This document shows positions 17,943 through 29,544 of a stretch of 64,000 nt of DNA, in pieces. The notes beneath the pieces are model-generated. The model did not search any database and was not told the DNA's origin. It worked only from the letters and a program-made list of their open reading frames with translations. Source of the stretch: Colwellia psychrerythraea (GTDB lineage Bacteria > Pseudomonadota > Gammaproteobacteria > Enterobacterales > Alteromonadaceae). Each line of letters begins with the position of its first letter. The stretch's first letter is position 1. The position numbers and the translations under genes are program-made. The stretch covers positions 1 to 64,000 of the forward strand of contig NZ_JQEC01000033.1 of NCBI RefSeq assembly GCF_000764185.1, in the 5' to 3' direction.

Positions 17943-20870
17943 ATGCCATTTCAGGTAGGTCAGCGTTGGATCAGTGACAGTGAATCAGATCAAGGATTGG
18001 GTACAGTAACAGGGGTTGAACACCGCTTTGTTAATATTGTTTTCACCGCGACAGGCGAATCGCGAAAATATGCTAAAGAGAATGCCCCTTTAACACGTGT
18101 CATATTTAATCAAGGTGACCTTATTCCTAGCCACGAAGGCTGGTTGTTAAAAGTAGAATCACAGAGTGTGGCTCATGGCATCATCAGCTATGAAGGCATA
18201 CGCCAAGATACTAAAGAACAGGTCATTCTAAAAGAAGTGATGATTGATCATTTTATTAAATTCAATAAACCTCATGACCGTCTACTCAATAGCCAAGTTG
18301 ACCGCTTAGACTGGTTCCGCTTGCGTAAAGACTGCTTACAACATCAATATCAGCAACAACAATCAGACTTAACAGGTTTGACCGGTGGTCGAGTTAGCTT
18401 AATCCCCCACCAACTATACATCGCTGATGAAGTCGGAAATCGCTTTGCTCCTAGGGTTTTACTCGCCGATGAAGTGGGTTTAGGTAAAACTATTGAAGCT
18501 GGTTTAATCATTCATCAACAACTGGTTACTGGCCGTGCTAAAAGAATCCTGATCATAGTACCAGAGTCTTTAATGCATCAATGGTTGGTTGAAATGCTAC
18601 GCCGCTTTAACCTTAACTTCAGTATTTTTGATAATGAGCGTTGTGTTGAAACTAGCCAAGATAATTATGTTGACGGTAAAAAGGCTAATCCTTTTAGCTC
18701 TGAGCAACTAGTATTGGTTAACCTAGGTTTTATTACTAACAATCCAGAATGGTATGACGCTCTTATCAGTGAGGACTGGGACTTAATGGTCGTCGATGAG
18801 GCGCATCACTTAAATTGGCAACAAGACAAACCAAGTATTGAGTACCAGTGTATTGAGCAACTCGCACAAGTTATTCCTGGGGTTTTATTGTTAACGGCAA
18901 CGCCAGATCAATTGGGACATGAAAGTCACTTTGCCCGTTTGCGTTTGCTTGATGCTGACCGATTTTATGATTATCAAAAATTTACCGAAGAAGAGTCGCA
19001 CTACAGCGAAGTTGCGGATGCCGCCAATGCCCTAGTTGAAGGTAATAAACTTTCTGATGAGCAAGAAACAACGCTAACTGATTTATTGAAAGAGTCTGAT
19101 ATCAGCTCACAGCTAATTGATTTAAACCAAGCAGATTTAGCAATATCAGCAAAAGTACGACAAGAATTATTAAAGCAATTATTAGACAGGCATGGTACTG
19201 GTCGTATTTTATTCAGAAATTCACGAAATACTATTAAAGGTTTTCCTGCCCGCCAAGTGGTACCAACAGCACTAGATATGCCTGAGCAATATCAAGAAAA
19301 CATCAATGAATTCATGCTAAGTGACTGCCCTGAAAATTTAGCTAAATCAAAACAAGCAAAATATATTTTTACCCCAGAAATGCTGCATGGTTTAGATCAA
19401 AGTAATGATACTTGGACTGATTTTGATCCTAGAGTTGATTATTTAATTGAACTGTTACAATCACTTAAAAAAGAGAAAGTATTAGTTATTTGTGCTCATG
19501 CGCAAACTGCGATTGATTTAGAAGCGGCACTTCGTATTAAAGAAGGTATTCGTGCCGCAGTTTTCCATGAAGGTTTATCAATATTTGAACGTGATAAGGC
19601 CGCTGCATATTTTGCTCAAGACGAAGATAGTGCGCAACTATTACTTTGCTCGGAAATAGGTAGTGAAGGACGTAACTTCCAATTCGCTCATCACCTAGTG
19701 CTTTTTGATTTACCAGGTAATCCTGATTTATTAGAGCAACGTATTGGCCGTTTAGACCGGATTGGTCAAACAGAGATAATTCGTATTCATGTGCCTTACT
19801 TTGCCGATTCCGCACAGCAATTATTATTTGATTGGTACCAGCAAGGTATGCAAGCCTTTGAGCATACCTGTATTACTGGCCGAATTATCTTTGAGAGCTT
19901 CGGTGAACAGTTACTGTCACTGGCATTAACTAGCCAACAACAATCAGCAGAGGCTGAATCACTTATTAGTGATAGTTGGCAAAAGCATTTGACCATTAAA
20001 GCAGAACTTGAGTCTGGTCGAGATAAGTTATTAGAACTGAACTCTTCTGGTCAAGGGCGAGCTCATGAGCTCGTTGAAAAAATTCAACAAGCTGATAATG
20101 ATATAGGTTTGCCGCAGTTTATGTTTCAAGCACTTGATGTGTTTGGCGTACAACAAGACGATAAAGCTGATAATGCCATCGCTTTAAACCAAAGTGAGCA
20201 CATGCTTAATAGCAACTTCCCTTGTTTACCTGAAGATGGTACCACAGTCACTTTTGATAGAGAGACAGCTTTAGTTAATGAGAACTACCAATTATTAACT
20301 TGGGATCACCCTATGGTTCGTGGTGTCATGGACTTAGTATTAAGTGATGAAATTGGCAATGCTAGTATTGGTCTGTTAAAAAATGAGGCGCTACCGGTTG
20401 GTACCTTCTTCCTTGAATGTCTATTTACCGTTGAAGCTACCGCACCGGCGCATTTACAACTCGGACGTTACTTACCTACGACGCCTATTCGAATTTTAGT
20501 AGACAAAAATGGCAATAATTTAGCCGACAAAGTCAGTGAAAAAGTACTGGATAAACAACTATCGCCTGTTAAAAAACAAATGGCCTTACAACTTATCAAG
20601 GCACTTAAATCGCAAATTGGCCCGTTAGTGACTAAAGCCGAAGCCCACGGAGCAAAGAGTATTGTTGCTATTCAGCAAAAATCTTTAGCTGCCATGCAAA
20701 TCAAGCTCTCATCAGAACAACAAAGGTTAACAGCATTAAAAGCAATTAACCCAAGTGTTCGCCAAGAAGAGATTGATTTTATTAGTCAACAACAAGATGA
20801 ATTGAGCCATTATATTGATAAAGCTCAATTGACCTTTGAAGCCATTCGCATGATAGTGGTTACCCACTAA
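17943..20870 (+). CDS. rapA: RNA polymerase-associated ATPase RapA (HepA)
   Basis: A Swi2/Snf2-type ATPase that binds core RNA polymerase and helps recycle it. 975 residues, matching E. coli RapA (968). The N-terminal Tudor-like part is recognisable (FQVGQRWISDSESDQGLGTV), followed by Walker A DEVGLGKTIEAG at about 175 and the DEAH box VVDEAHHLNW at about 282. The helicase C motif QRIGRLDRIGQ occurs near residue 600, and the RapA-specific C-terminal region follows. GGAG lies about 10 bases before the ATG. Followed by rluA, as in other gammaproteobacteria where the two are neighbours. Confidence 0.97.
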   Translation: MPFQVGQRWISDSESDQGLGTVTGVEHRFVNIVFTATGESRKYAKENAPLTRVIFNQGDLIPSHEGWLLKVESQSVAHGIISYEGIRQDTKEQVILKEVMIDHFIKFNKPHDRLLNSQVDRLDWFRLRKDCLQHQYQQQQSDLTGLTGGRVSLIPHQLYIADEVGNRFAPRVLLADEVGLGKTIEAGLIIHQQLVTGRAKRILIIVPESLMHQWLVEMLRRFNLNFSIFDNERCVETSQDNYVDGKKANPFSSEQLVLVNLGFITNNPEWYDALISEDWDLMVVDEAHHLNWQQDKPSIEYQCIEQLAQVIPGVLLLTATPDQLGHESHFARLRLLDADRFYDYQKFTEEESHYSEVADAANALVEGNKLSDEQETTLTDLLKESDISSQLIDLNQADLAISAKVRQELLKQLLDRHGTGRILFRNSRNTIKGFPARQVVPTALDMPEQYQENINEFMLSDCPENLAKSKQAKYIFTPEMLHGLDQSNDTWTDFDPRVDYLIELLQSLKKEKVLVICAHAQTAIDLEAALRIKEGIRAAVFHEGLSIFERDKAAAYFAQDEDSAQLLLCSEIGSEGRNFQFAHHLVLFDLPGNPDLLEQRIGRLDRIGQTEIIRIHVPYFADSAQQLLFDWYQQGMQAFEHTCITGRIIFESFGEQLLSLALTSQQQSAEAESLISDSWQKHLTIKAELESGRDKLLELNSSGQGRAHELVEKIQQADNDIGLPQFMFQALDVFGVQQDDKADNAIALNQSEHMLNSNFPCLPEDGTTVTFDRETALVNENYQLLTWDHPMVRGVMDLVLSDEIGNASIGLLKNEALPVGTFFLECLFTVEATAPAHLQLGRYLPTTPIRILVDKNGNNLADKVSEKVLDKQLSPVKKQMALQLIKALKSQIGPLVTKAEAHGAKSIVAIQQKSLAAMQIKLSSEQQRLTALKAINPSVRQEEIDFISQQQDELSHYIDKAQLTFEAIRMIVVTH

Positions 20871-20912
20871 CTGGTTACATTTCGAATAACGTGGCGAAAC
20901 GCTAATAGTTAA

Positions 20913-20942
20913 GAGGGCTATGTTCAACTGAACATGGCCCTC
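20913..20942 (+). terminator. Hairpin between rapA and rluA
   Basis: GAGGGC.ATGTTCA pairs with TGAACAT.GCCCTC around a 3-base loop. No T-run follows, and rluA starts only 23 bases later. It could be a partial terminator or an mRNA processing signal. Confidence 0.45.
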
Positions 20943-20964
20943 AATCATTAAAACTGAGAAAGTA

Positions 20965-21648
20965 ATGAGCGCAAACCCTGACTTCATCTATCTACCGCCG
21001 ATGTCACCTTATCTTGATATTATTTATCAAGATAAGGATATCGTGGTACTGAACAAAGCGAGTGGCATTTTAAGTGTGCCTGGGCGCTTGGCAGAACATC
21101 AAGATTGTTTGCAAAATAGAGTACAAAGAGTATTGCCAACAGCAACGATTGTGCATCGACTAGATATGGCCACGTCTGGTTTAATGATTATGGCATTGAA
21201 CAAACCAGCACATGTAGCCATCAGTCGACAATTTGAACAAAGAAAAACCCAAAAAAGTTATCTTGCCCGAGTATTAGGTTTAGTAAAGCTAGAGCAAGGC
21301 AGTGTTGATTTGCCTTTGATATGTGACTGGCCAAATAGGCCTAAGCAAAAAGTTGATCATGAAAATGGTAAAAAGTCCTTAACACATTATCATGTGCTTA
21401 GCCGTAATGATTCAGGTGAAGAACAAGCAAGCACTTTACTTGAGTTAACACCTGTAACGGGGCGTTCTCACCAGCTTAGAGTGCATATGTTAGCCTTAGG
21501 GCACCCTATTTTAGGTGATAGACTTTATGCACCTAAAGAAGCAATAGCCATGAGAAATAGATTACAGTTACATGCTTTAAAGTTAAGCTTATTTCATCCT
21601 AGTACTGAACTAGCGATTAGCTTTAATGCGCCATGTCCATTTATTTAA
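20965..21648 (+). CDS. rluA: Dual-specificity 23S rRNA/tRNA pseudouridine synthase RluA
   Basis: Isomerises U746 of 23S rRNA and U32 of some tRNAs in E. coli. 227 residues (E. coli 219). The catalytic motif is VHRLDMATSGL with its aspartate, and other family motifs are VVLNKASGILSVPGR near the start and TGRSHQLRVHM with DRLYAP at the end. No S4 domain is present, as expected for the RluA subfamily. The first ~12 residues may be extra, since MSPYLDIIYQD also makes a good start. Confidence 0.92.
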   Translation: MSANPDFIYLPPMSPYLDIIYQDKDIVVLNKASGILSVPGRLAEHQDCLQNRVQRVLPTATIVHRLDMATSGLMIMALNKPAHVAISRQFEQRKTQKSYLARVLGLVKLEQGSVDLPLICDWPNRPKQKVDHENGKKSLTHYHVLSRNDSGEEQASTLLELTPVTGRSHQLRVHMLALGHPILGDRLYAPKEAIAMRNRLQLHALKLSLFHPSTELAISFNAPCPFI

Positions 21649-21733
21649 CGCGTTAATTAACACTGTTTTTTTCACGCCTTTTATTCTATTGTCGATACTA
21701 AGCATTGGTTCTAAAGCGAGTTAAGGAAAAAAA

Positions 21734-22660
21734 TTGCTGAAAATAAACCCATCTAACATAAGTCGAAGTAGCTCAATATTTTCGGCTCTCTATATCTGCT
21801 CGCTTATTTATATTTGCACTCCTGCTATTTCCGTCGCTGAAGAAGAAAAAACAACTACGACCCAAGAAAAAACTAAAAATACAACGATTATAAAAAAGCC
21901 TATAACATTAACCAAGCAACACAAAGAAGATCTTGAACATTATTTAGCCGGTGATCAAGTAAAACCCTTATTAGCTGGTCCTGATGAATATTTAACTTTA
22001 GTGAAAAAATACACGAGTACTAATAGCAAAGGGGTTGTAATTTTAATACCTGAGTGGCAACAGGGGGCTACCAATCCTAAAGCGATTAATTATTTACGTA
22101 ATGCCCTGCCGGCAGAGGGCTGGAGCACTATTGCGATACAGCCCAGTAGCAAGCCAGAAAACTATCCTTCTACAGCAATAACAGTAAGTGAGCAAAAAAA
22201 GGAAAATCAATTAATACTCAACGAATATAAAAATAAGCTGGCTAGTATGCTTAATGCTATTATGAATACTGCGAAAGAATACCCAGGTATTGTACTAGTG
22301 ATCGCTCAAGGAAATAATGCCGCCTTCTTGGTAGATTTATATAACCAAGAGGATAACCAACTGCCAAACGCGCTGATATTATTAAGTAGTTATCGGCAAA
22401 CTAGTCAAGAGCTTACTAATAGCGTCAATGAAGACTTTGCTCGTCAATTGGCTTTCACTGAATTACCTATACTGGATCTGTACCTAAAATACGATAACCC
22501 CCTAGTATTAGCAAAAGCAGCACAACGCAAGTCCTTTGCTAAACAAGAAATGAAAGTGTATTACCGACAACGCCAGCTAAACAATACCATTACCGGCTAT
22601 TACCCAGAAAAAGAGTTATTGAGCCAGGTCAATAGCTGGCTAAAAGCAATCGGCTGGTAA
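21734..22660 (+). CDS. Secreted DUF3530-type alpha/beta-hydrolase-like protein
   Basis: 308 residues beginning at TTG, supported by AAGGA just upstream. There is a signal-like hydrophobic N-terminus (about 15-37), then a Thr/Lys-rich linker. The rest resembles the DUF3530 family: GVVILIPEWQQG near 98-109, NYLRNALPAEGWSTIAIQP, and IVLVIAQGNNAAFLVDLY where a hydrolase nucleophile elbow is expected. The elbow reads AQGNNA, without the GXSXG serine, so catalysis is doubtful. It lies convergent with djlA and probably exported to the periplasm. Function unknown. Confidence 0.65.
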   Translation: MLKINPSNISRSSSIFSALYICSLIYICTPAISVAEEEKTTTTQEKTKNTTIIKKPITLTKQHKEDLEHYLAGDQVKPLLAGPDEYLTLVKKYTSTNSKGVVILIPEWQQGATNPKAINYLRNALPAEGWSTIAIQPSSKPENYPSTAITVSEQKKENQLILNEYKNKLASMLNAIMNTAKEYPGIVLVIAQGNNAAFLVDLYNQEDNQLPNALILLSSYRQTSQELTNSVNEDFARQLAFTELPILDLYLKYDNPLVLAKAAQRKSFAKQEMKVYYRQRQLNNTITGYYPEKELLSQVNSWLKAIGW

Positions 22661-22794
22661 AGTTAATAATCAGCAATTTTAAGCCAAAAAACCTAGATTA
22701 GGGAACTTCAACTAACCAGGTTTCTTCATCAAGAAAATTAAGTAAAAAACTAGGTAATAGAGCAATACCTTTTAAATTCCGGCTTTAATTACAA

Positions 22795-23613
22795 TCACTT
22801 TTTATCTTTAACAATCATGTCATATGCGGCTTGAATATCTTGGGTTTTTTGCTTGGCAATTTCCATCATTTCTGGCGGTAAACCCTTAGCGATTAACTTA
22901 TCGGGATGATGCTGAGACATTAATTTTTTATAAGCTTTTTTGATTGCAGGCATCGCGCTACTTTTCTCAATACCGAGTACTTTATAAGCATTGTTAAGTT
23001 GTTGCCCACTGACAGGCACTCGGCCTTGCTGACGGTAACCGCTGCTTCCTTGTTGCTGAAAGTTAGCACCAGCAATAATCATTTCCAGTAAATTATCAAG
23101 CTCACCTGCTGAGTAACCTAAAAATTTAGCTATGGTATGTAGAACAGAACGTTCAGCACTATCCAGATCACCATCACTAAAGGCTACTTGAATTTGAATT
23201 TCTAAAAACATCAATAATAAATCGTGTCTATTGCCCATCAAACGTTTGAATTTAACTAGGCGATCTTTAAGCGGAAATGCTGATGACTTACCTTCCCGAA
23301 AAGCATCTTGCGCTTGTTGACGCAATTCTTCATTCAGCCCTAACTTATTCATATAAGCACTGGCAAAAGCAATTTCATGACTAGTTACTTGCCCTTTAGC
23401 TTTAGCCACATTGCCCATTACCGAAAAAGTGGCGTAGAAAAAAGCCGCTTGTCTAGAGACCTCATCTTCTTTACCACCAGACAAGCCATTAAAATTAAAA
23501 CCTCGGCCACGATCAAATATATGGCCAAGCCAAAGGCCGAGTAAAGCACCAAATATGGTTTTACTGAGCATAAAGCCAAACAGAAAGCCTAAAATCTTAC
23601 CCCAAATATGCAT
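22795..23613 (-). CDS. djlA: Membrane-anchored DnaJ-like co-chaperone DjlA
   Basis: Type III J-protein in the inner membrane that stimulates DnaK. 272 residues, as in E. coli (271). An N-terminal transmembrane segment (GKILGFLFGFMLSKTIFGAL) is followed by a TerB-like helical domain (FFYATFSVMGNVAKAKG, FSDGDLDSAERSVLHTIA). The C-terminal J domain carries the HPD motif in MSQHHPDKLIAKGLP. Divergent from lptD, the conserved gammaproteobacterial arrangement. Confidence 0.95.
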   Translation of the reverse strand: MHIWGKILGFLFGFMLSKTIFGALLGLWLGHIFDRGRGFNFNGLSGGKEDEVSRQAAFFYATFSVMGNVAKAKGQVTSHEIAFASAYMNKLGLNEELRQQAQDAFREGKSSAFPLKDRLVKFKRLMGNRHDLLLMFLEIQIQVAFSDGDLDSAERSVLHTIAKFLGYSAGELDNLLEMIIAGANFQQQGSSGYRQQGRVPVSGQQLNNAYKVLGIEKSSAMPAIKKAYKKLMSQHHPDKLIAKGLPPEMMEIAKQKTQDIQAAYDMIVKDKK

Positions 23614-23911
23614 ATCTATGAGTATCCCTTAAATTTTACCCATTAAATTAATGAACTCATCACTTAGCGAGAATTAAATAAAGAATACTATTTTTAAGCA
23701 TTTTTTTTTGCTCGAAGCTCGCTAATCCAGTTATAAGTTGAGTAATTCACTATTTCAATTGGTATTATATAGAATCTTCAGGTGAACTTAGCCATAAGAA
23801 TTTAGTCCAACTGAAAAAATTGCTATATCATAAAGCAATTAGTCGTTAAAATACTTGATTCATCGCTATAAAATCAATTTATAAAATTTTTCACCTTTTT
23901 CCGGACAATAA
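23614..23911. other. djlA-lptD divergent promoter region
   Basis: AT-rich region of 298 bases with two small inverted repeats: TTAGCGAG (23664-23671) with CTCGCTAA (23718-23725), and AATTGCT with AGCAATT at about 23818-23841. In E. coli the lptD promoter is sigma-E controlled; no convincing sigma-E consensus was found here. Confidence 0.4.
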
Positions 23912-26224
23912 ATGTTTTTTTCTCGTTCATTTAATTTTACCTTAGTTGCGCTTTTAGCATGCTGCTCAAAGATAGCCCAAGCAAACGCAGAAATAAAAAA
24001 ACCTGCATCCGAAGCTGAAGTTATGATTTGTTCATTACCTGTCTTTGATGATATTGCCATAGGCATTCCTGAAGTCATAAATGATAACATTCGCATCTCA
24101 TCACGCCACGCCAGTATTCAACAAGATCAAATTGCTCAATTTAGTGGTTCGGTTATTATGGTCGATAAGAGTCAAAAAATAATAGCTGATCAACTAGCTT
24201 TCAACCGTTTAAAGATGCAAATAGAAGCAGTAGGTAATATTCATTACCAAGGTAAACAGATTAATATTTTTGCAGATACGCTCAATGCAAGTAAAATAGA
24301 TAAGTCTACCCAAATGACTTCGGCTTCTTATCAACTAGATGGTAACCCTGGTCATGGAACTGCACAAACCCTGTCCATTAATGGTGATGGCACATTAAGT
24401 TTAGTGGACTCTACTTTTACTACCTGCTTACAAGATGTGCCTGATTGGCAAATAAAAGCTTCTGAAATAAATTTATCTGCCAGTGGTAATTTTGGCGAAG
24501 CTTACCATGCGCAATTTAGAGTATTAGATGTACCAATATTCTACGTTCCCTACTTTTCATTTCCAATTTCAAAAGATCGTTTGAGCGGTTTTTTGTATCC
24601 TGAGTTAACTACTTCTACTAATTCAGGAATAGAATTTTCAGCACCTTTTTATTGGAATATAGCCGAAAACTATGATGCCACAATTACGCCACGTTACATG
24701 TCAAAACGAGGTTTGCAAGTGCAAACAGAGTTTCGGTATTTGCATGATATGCAATCGGGGAAAATTGATCTCGAGTACTTAGATAATGATAAAGCAATAA
24801 AATCAAATGACGATCCTCGTTATTTGGCACGTTTTCAACATGTAGGTACCTTTTCTGAAGATTTCCGTGCTTATGTTGATTACACCACCATCAGTGATGA
24901 TAACTATTTAGTTGATATCGGCAGTAAACAATATAATTCAAATGATGCTTATCTCTATCAAACAGGTGAACTGGCCTATTTTGGTGAACAATGGCAAACC
25001 ACGGTGAAGTTACAAGATTTTGAAGTCTTAGGGGATCATGAGTCGAGTTATAAAACCCTGCCACACATTGAATTTTCTGCACAACAGCCAGTAAATTTTT
25101 TATCAGGTCAATTTGAGCTTTATTCTGAAATGACAAGCTTTCAAGCTTCAGAGAAAGGTCAAGTTGAGGCAAACCGCTACCACGTTGAAGCTGGTTTTAC
25201 CCTGCCGATAGTTAGACCTGCTTGGTTTTTAAACTCTGAAGTTAAATTAATGCACACTTATTATCAACAAGATAATATTGCTGCTGATAGCGCATTAGAG
25301 GAAACCGTAAATAGAACCTTGCCTAAAGTCCGTATCCATGGCGGTATTAATTTTGATCGAGAACTAGTCGCTTTTGGGCAAAGTTACCGCCATACCCTAG
25401 AACCACAATTACAATACCTTTATGTGCCAGAAACCGATCAATCAAATATCGGCCTGTACGATACTACCCTGCTTCAAGACGATTTCCACGGTATATTTCG
25501 CGATACTAGTTATAGTGGTTTAGATCGAATAGCAGCAGCAAACCAATATACTTGGGGCATTACTAGTCGATTACTCGATGAAGAAAATCTGGAGATCATT
25601 AGGTTAAGTCTTGGCCGTATTCAATACTTAGGTAATGAAAATACTGACCTTGCCAATGATGTCTTGTTAACTGATAATGGTGACATTAACAATAATCAAT
25701 CATCGGTTGCGGCTGATTTATTTTACCGAATAAATCATCAGTGGCAAGTTAGTGCGGATATTCAATACAATACCTTAGAGGACTTTACCAACAAAGGTCA
25801 AGTTAACCTCGATTATCAAATTGATAAATATAATCTAATACAAGTGAACCATCGGTATACTCGTGATGTCTCAGGAGATAGCTTAGAACAAGTTTCGCTA
25901 TTAACCAGTGTTGCTATTAACGAAAACTGGGCATTTGTCGGCCGTTTAACGCAAGATTTACAGCAAAACAGAAGTTTAGAGTCATACGCAGGGTTTCAGT
26001 ATGAAAGTTGCTGTTGGGCAGTTCGTATTGCCTATCATCGTCATATAAACTCAAACTTAGATCCTAATAGTAGTGCCACCGAAGATCGAGAAGAATTTGA
26101 TACTGGCATTAGCATCAAATTCATCATCAAAGGTCTAGATGGAAAGCAATCAACTATAGGCACACAAGAGATGTTTGATAAGAGCATATTTGGTTATAAA
26201 CGCCCTTATTACTTACAGAATTAA
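23912..26224 (+). CDS. lptD: LPS-assembly outer-membrane protein LptD
   Basis: Outer-membrane barrel that, with LptE, places LPS in the outer leaflet. 770 residues with signal peptide (about 1-25), a periplasmic OstA/jellyroll domain (about 60-200) and a C-terminal barrel. The four cysteines of the essential inter-domain disulfides are present: Cys40, Cys172 and the adjacent pair Cys700-Cys701 in [13 protein letters not shown]. First gene of an operon with surA, pdxA, rsmA and apaH, though a 111-base spacer with tandem repeats separates it from surA. Confidence 0.96.
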   Translation: MFFSRSFNFTLVALLACCSKIAQANAEIKKPASEAEVMICSLPVFDDIAIGIPEVINDNIRISSRHASIQQDQIAQFSGSVIMVDKSQKIIADQLAFNRLKMQIEAVGNIHYQGKQINIFADTLNASKIDKSTQMTSASYQLDGNPGHGTAQTLSINGDGTLSLVDSTFTTCLQDVPDWQIKASEINLSASGNFGEAYHAQFRVLDVPIFYVPYFSFPISKDRLSGFLYPELTTSTNSGIEFSAPFYWNIAENYDATITPRYMSKRGLQVQTEFRYLHDMQSGKIDLEYLDNDKAIKSNDDPRYLARFQHVGTFSEDFRAYVDYTTISDDNYLVDIGSKQYNSNDAYLYQTGELAYFGEQWQTTVKLQDFEVLGDHESSYKTLPHIEFSAQQPVNFLSGQFELYSEMTSFQASEKGQVEANRYHVEAGFTLPIVRPAWFLNSEVKLMHTYYQQDNIAADSALEETVNRTLPKVRIHGGINFDRELVAFGQSYRHTLEPQLQYLYVPETDQSNIGLYDTTLLQDDFHGIFRDTSYSGLDRIAAANQYTWGITSRLLDEENLEIIRLSLGRIQYLGNENTDLANDVLLTDNGDINNNQSSVAADLFYRINHQWQVSADIQYNTLEDFTNKGQVNLDYQIDKYNLIQVNHRYTRDVSGDSLEQVSLLTSVAINENWAFVGRLTQDLQQNRSLESYAGFQYESCCWAVRIAYHRHINSNLDPNSSATEDREEFDTGISIKFIIKGLDGKQSTIGTQEMFDKSIFGYKRPYYLQN

Positions 26225-26263
26225 CGTACAGAATTAACGTACAGAATTAACGTACAGAATTAA
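26215..26263. repeat. Short tandem repeat, 13-bp unit, across the lptD stop
   Basis: ACAGAATTAACGT is repeated 3.8 times without mismatch. The first copy supplies the last lptD codons and its TAA stop; the other copies repeat TAA in the following spacer. Confidence 0.9.
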
Positions 26264-26335
26264 TTTACCAAATCAGCTGATAGATTAACGACAAAAATTA
26301 GCATTTAACGCAAAATATAAAACAAGAAATTAATA

Positions 26336-27637
26336 ATGAAAAATACAATTAAAGTAATATTGATAGCATCTAGTCTATTCGTGACAGCTATAACACCGGC
26401 GCAAGCAAAAGAAGAATTACTAGATAGGGTAGCAGCTATTGTTAACAGTGGTGTTGTACTTGAATCTGAAGTAGATGATTTGCTTGCCAACATAAAACAG
26501 CAAGCCAAAGGTAATAACCAAGATCTGCCTTCAGATAAAGCATTACGTATTCAGGTAATGGATAAATTAATTAATGACAGTCTACTTAGCCAAATAGGCC
26601 AACGTATGGGCATTCAAATTAGTGATGCTCAACTCGATCAAACCATCAATAATATGGCCAATGAAGATAAACTTACCCTTGCTCAATTTCGCCAGAAGGT
26701 GATAAATGAAGGCAGCAGTTACGAGAAATACCGAGAAAAGGTCCGCGTAGAATTAATTGCTGGGGAAGTAAGTCGTAATAGTGTTAGCCGCCGTATCTTT
26801 GTATCACCGCAAGAGATATCAAACTTACTGAACGTGATGAAAGAACAAAGTAGTAACAATGTTGAATATCACTTAGGTCATATTTTAATTGAATTTCCAG
26901 CTGATGCTACTCAAGAGGACTTAGCTGCCGCTAAAACCCGTGCGAATAAAGTTGTTGAGTTACTCAACGAAGGTTCAGATTTTGCTAAAATTGCCATTAC
27001 CTCATCAGGCGATGCTAATGCCTTAAAAGGAGGAGACTTAGGTTGGAAGAACGTTAATGAAATGCCAACACTATTTTCCGAATTAATTAACGAACAACCG
27101 AAAGATACCATTGTCGGCCCGATACGCACAGGCTTAGGTTATAGCATAGTTAAAGTACTTGATGTTCGAGGCCGAAAAATTGTTGAAGTAGAAGAAGTAA
27201 AAGCACGCCATATACTAATAAAGCCTTCAATTATCTTAAGTGATGCAAAAGCTCAAAATTTATTACAGGGCTTTTTAAATCAAATAAATGCCGGTGAAGC
27301 AACCTTTGAAGAATTAGCCAAAGAACACTCAGAAGGCCCTACTTCTGTCCGTGGTGGAGATTTAGGTTGGGCTGACCCTAAGAGCTACGACCCTGCATTT
27401 AGGGATGCCTTAGCTACCATGAAAAAAGGCGAAATGCATAAACCATTCCGCTCTTCTTTTGGTTGGCATATTATACAATTAAATGATCGACGCATGGTTG
27501 ATGCTACTTCGCAATTAAATGCAAACCGCGCCAATCAAATCCTTTTCAACCGTAAATACGGTATGGAACAGGCCCGTTGGTTGAAAGAAACACGCGATGA
27601 AGCTTACATAGAAATTTTCGAACAGGATAAGAAGTAA
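26336..27637 (+). CDS. surA: Periplasmic chaperone/peptidyl-prolyl isomerase SurA
   Basis: Escorts outer-membrane proteins across the periplasm. 433 residues (E. coli 428). Signal peptide 1 to about 24 (cleavage near AQA). The SurA N-domain follows ([22 protein letters not shown]), then two parvulin domains, at about 175-275 ([19 protein letters not shown]) and about 285-385 ([28 protein letters not shown]), and a C-terminal helix. Its client LptD is encoded just upstream. The stop codon overlaps the pdxA start by one base. Confidence 0.97.
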   Translation: MKNTIKVILIASSLFVTAITPAQAKEELLDRVAAIVNSGVVLESEVDDLLANIKQQAKGNNQDLPSDKALRIQVMDKLINDSLLSQIGQRMGIQISDAQLDQTINNMANEDKLTLAQFRQKVINEGSSYEKYREKVRVELIAGEVSRNSVSRRIFVSPQEISNLLNVMKEQSSNNVEYHLGHILIEFPADATQEDLAAAKTRANKVVELLNEGSDFAKIAITSSGDANALKGGDLGWKNVNEMPTLFSELINEQPKDTIVGPIRTGLGYSIVKVLDVRGRKIVEVEEVKARHILIKPSIILSDAKAQNLLQGFLNQINAGEATFEELAKEHSEGPTSVRGGDLGWADPKSYDPAFRDALATMKKGEMHKPFRSSFGWHIIQLNDRRMVDATSQLNANRANQILFNRKYGMEQARWLKETRDEAYIEIFEQDKK

Positions 27638-28617
27638 TGACACAACGTATAGCCATTACCCCTGGAGAACCTGCTGGCATTGGCCCTGACTTAATAATTA
27701 CTATTGCCCAACAAGATTGGCCAGTAGAAATGGTGGTAATTGCTTCAAAAATACTATTGCAAGAAAGAGCACAGGCCCTTTCTATGCCACTTACCCTAAC
27801 TGACTATGATGAAAGTGCTTTAGCAAAACCACAAAGGGCCGGAAGTTTAACTGTACTAGATGTTGAACTGGCTCAACCTTGCAAAGCAGGAACATTAGAT
27901 GTAGCTAATGGCCCTTATGTAGTTGAAACCTTAAGAATTGCCAGTGAAAAGAATATATCTGGTGAGTTTGATGCCATAGTCACAGGACCTGTGCACAAAG
28001 GGTTAATTAATAAATCAGGCATTGCTTTTAGCGGGCATACCGAATATTTTGCCAATCAAGCGAATTGCCCTGACGTGGTAATGATGCTCGCGACCAAAGG
28101 TTTAAGAGTTGCCTTAGTAACAACTCATATTCCATTAGCTTATGTTGCTAAGGCAATCACCGCTGAGCGCTTACAAAAAGTTACCCGTATATTACATCAA
28201 GACTTGCAAGACAAATTTGGCATCAAATCACCTAGAATATACGCCTGCGGTATTAACCCTCACGCCGGTGAAGATGGCCATTTAGGACGAGAAGAAATAG
28301 AAGTTATGGAACCAGCACTTGCCGAACTTCGTGCTGATGGCATCGATATTATTGGCCCTTTACCTGCTGATACTATTTTCCAAGAAAAATACCTTGCTGA
28401 TGCCGATGCTATATTAGCCATGTATCATGACCAAGGCTTACCCGTACTAAAGTATAAAGGTTTTGGCTCATCTGTGAATATTACCTTAGGATTACCCTTT
28501 ATACGTACCTCTGTAGATCACGGCACAGCATTAGAACTTGCCGGTACGGGAACAGCGGATTCAGGTAGCTTTATTGAAGCAATGAACAATGCTATTAACT
28601 TAGCTAGTAATATATAG
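27637..28617 (+). CDS. pdxA: 4-hydroxythreonine-4-phosphate dehydrogenase
   Basis: NAD-dependent enzyme of pyridoxal 5'-phosphate synthesis. 326 residues (E. coli 329). Diagnostic segments: [13 protein letters not shown] at the N-terminus, [31 protein letters not shown] and [12 protein letters not shown], with the metal-binding histidines and aspartate. Translationally coupled to surA through TAATG. Confidence 0.97.
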   Translation: MTQRIAITPGEPAGIGPDLIITIAQQDWPVEMVVIASKILLQERAQALSMPLTLTDYDESALAKPQRAGSLTVLDVELAQPCKAGTLDVANGPYVVETLRIASEKNISGEFDAIVTGPVHKGLINKSGIAFSGHTEYFANQANCPDVVMMLATKGLRVALVTTHIPLAYVAKAITAERLQKVTRILHQDLQDKFGIKSPRIYACGINPHAGEDGHLGREEIEVMEPALAELRADGIDIIGPLPADTIFQEKYLADADAILAMYHDQGLPVLKYKGFGSSVNITLGLPFIRTSVDHGTALELAGTGTADSGSFIEAMNNAINLASNI

Positions 28618-28635
28618 TTTAACGAAGAAAGAATT

Positions 28636-29541
28636 ATGAACGATAAAAAACATTTAGGTCACCAAGCCAAAAAACGCTTTGGACAAAACTTTCTCCATAA
28701 TGAAGCTGTGATCAGTGACATTGTTGATGCAATTAACCCTGAGCCAGGTGAAAACCTGATAGAAATTGGCCCTGGATTAGGTGCATTAACTGAACCAGTC
28801 ATTGAGCGTGCGGGTAAGATATCTGTAGTAGAACTGGATAGAGACCTTGCCCATAGACTTCGCCACCACCCTTTTATCGCTAAAGATTTAACCATCTATG
28901 AAACAGATGCACTTAAATTTGATTTTGCCGAGCTGGCTAGCGAAGAAAAGCCATTACGCATTTTTGGTAATTTACCCTATAACATTTCTACCCCACTTAT
29001 TTTTCACCTGCTTACCTTTAAAGATAAAGTGCAAGATATGCATTTTATGCTACAAAAAGAAGTGGTTGAACGTATGGCTGCAGGACCTCATTGTAAAGCT
29101 TATGGCCGTTTATCGATCATGACTCAGTATCAATGCCAAGTTTTCCCTGTCATGGAAATTGGTCCTGAAGCTTTTAAACCTGCACCTAAAGTAGACTCCG
29201 CCATTGTTCGTTTAATCCCTCACGCACATATTGCTAACCCCGTTAAAGATATAAATGCGCTGAATACCATTTGTTTAGCCGCCTTTAATCAACGTAGAAA
29301 AACCATTCGCAATACTTTTAAGAAACTCATTAGTGAGGCGCAATTAACCGCATTAAATATTGATGCAAATTTACGTCCTGAGAACTTAACGCTTGATGAG
29401 TACATAAAACTGGCCAATTTCATTGTTGATAACCCACCAGAAGTTGCACCTGTTAAAGAAAAAAGGCATATGGCAAAAAATAAAATTGCTCAACGTGCTA
29501 ACAACAAAGCAGAAGAGGACTCTGCGCCCGAAGCAGAGTAA
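28636..29541 (+). CDS. rsmA: 16S rRNA dimethyladenosine transferase
   Basis: Dimethylates the two adjacent adenosines near the 3' end of 16S rRNA (KsgA). Motifs are [11 protein letters not shown], the SAM-binding [12 protein letters not shown] and the catalytic NLPYNIS. 301 residues, about 28 more than E. coli. The excess is a charged C-terminal tail ([20 protein letters not shown]) of low complexity. It starts 18 bases after pdxA. Confidence 0.96.
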   Translation: MNDKKHLGHQAKKRFGQNFLHNEAVISDIVDAINPEPGENLIEIGPGLGALTEPVIERAGKISVVELDRDLAHRLRHHPFIAKDLTIYETDALKFDFAELASEEKPLRIFGNLPYNISTPLIFHLLTFKDKVQDMHFMLQKEVVERMAAGPHCKAYGRLSIMTQYQCQVFPVMEIGPEAFKPAPKVDSAIVRLIPHAHIANPVKDINALNTICLAAFNQRRKTIRNTFKKLISEAQLTALNIDANLRPENLTLDEYIKLANFIVDNPPEVAPVKEKRHMAKNKIAQRANNKAEEDSAPEAE

Positions 29542-29544
29542 TCT

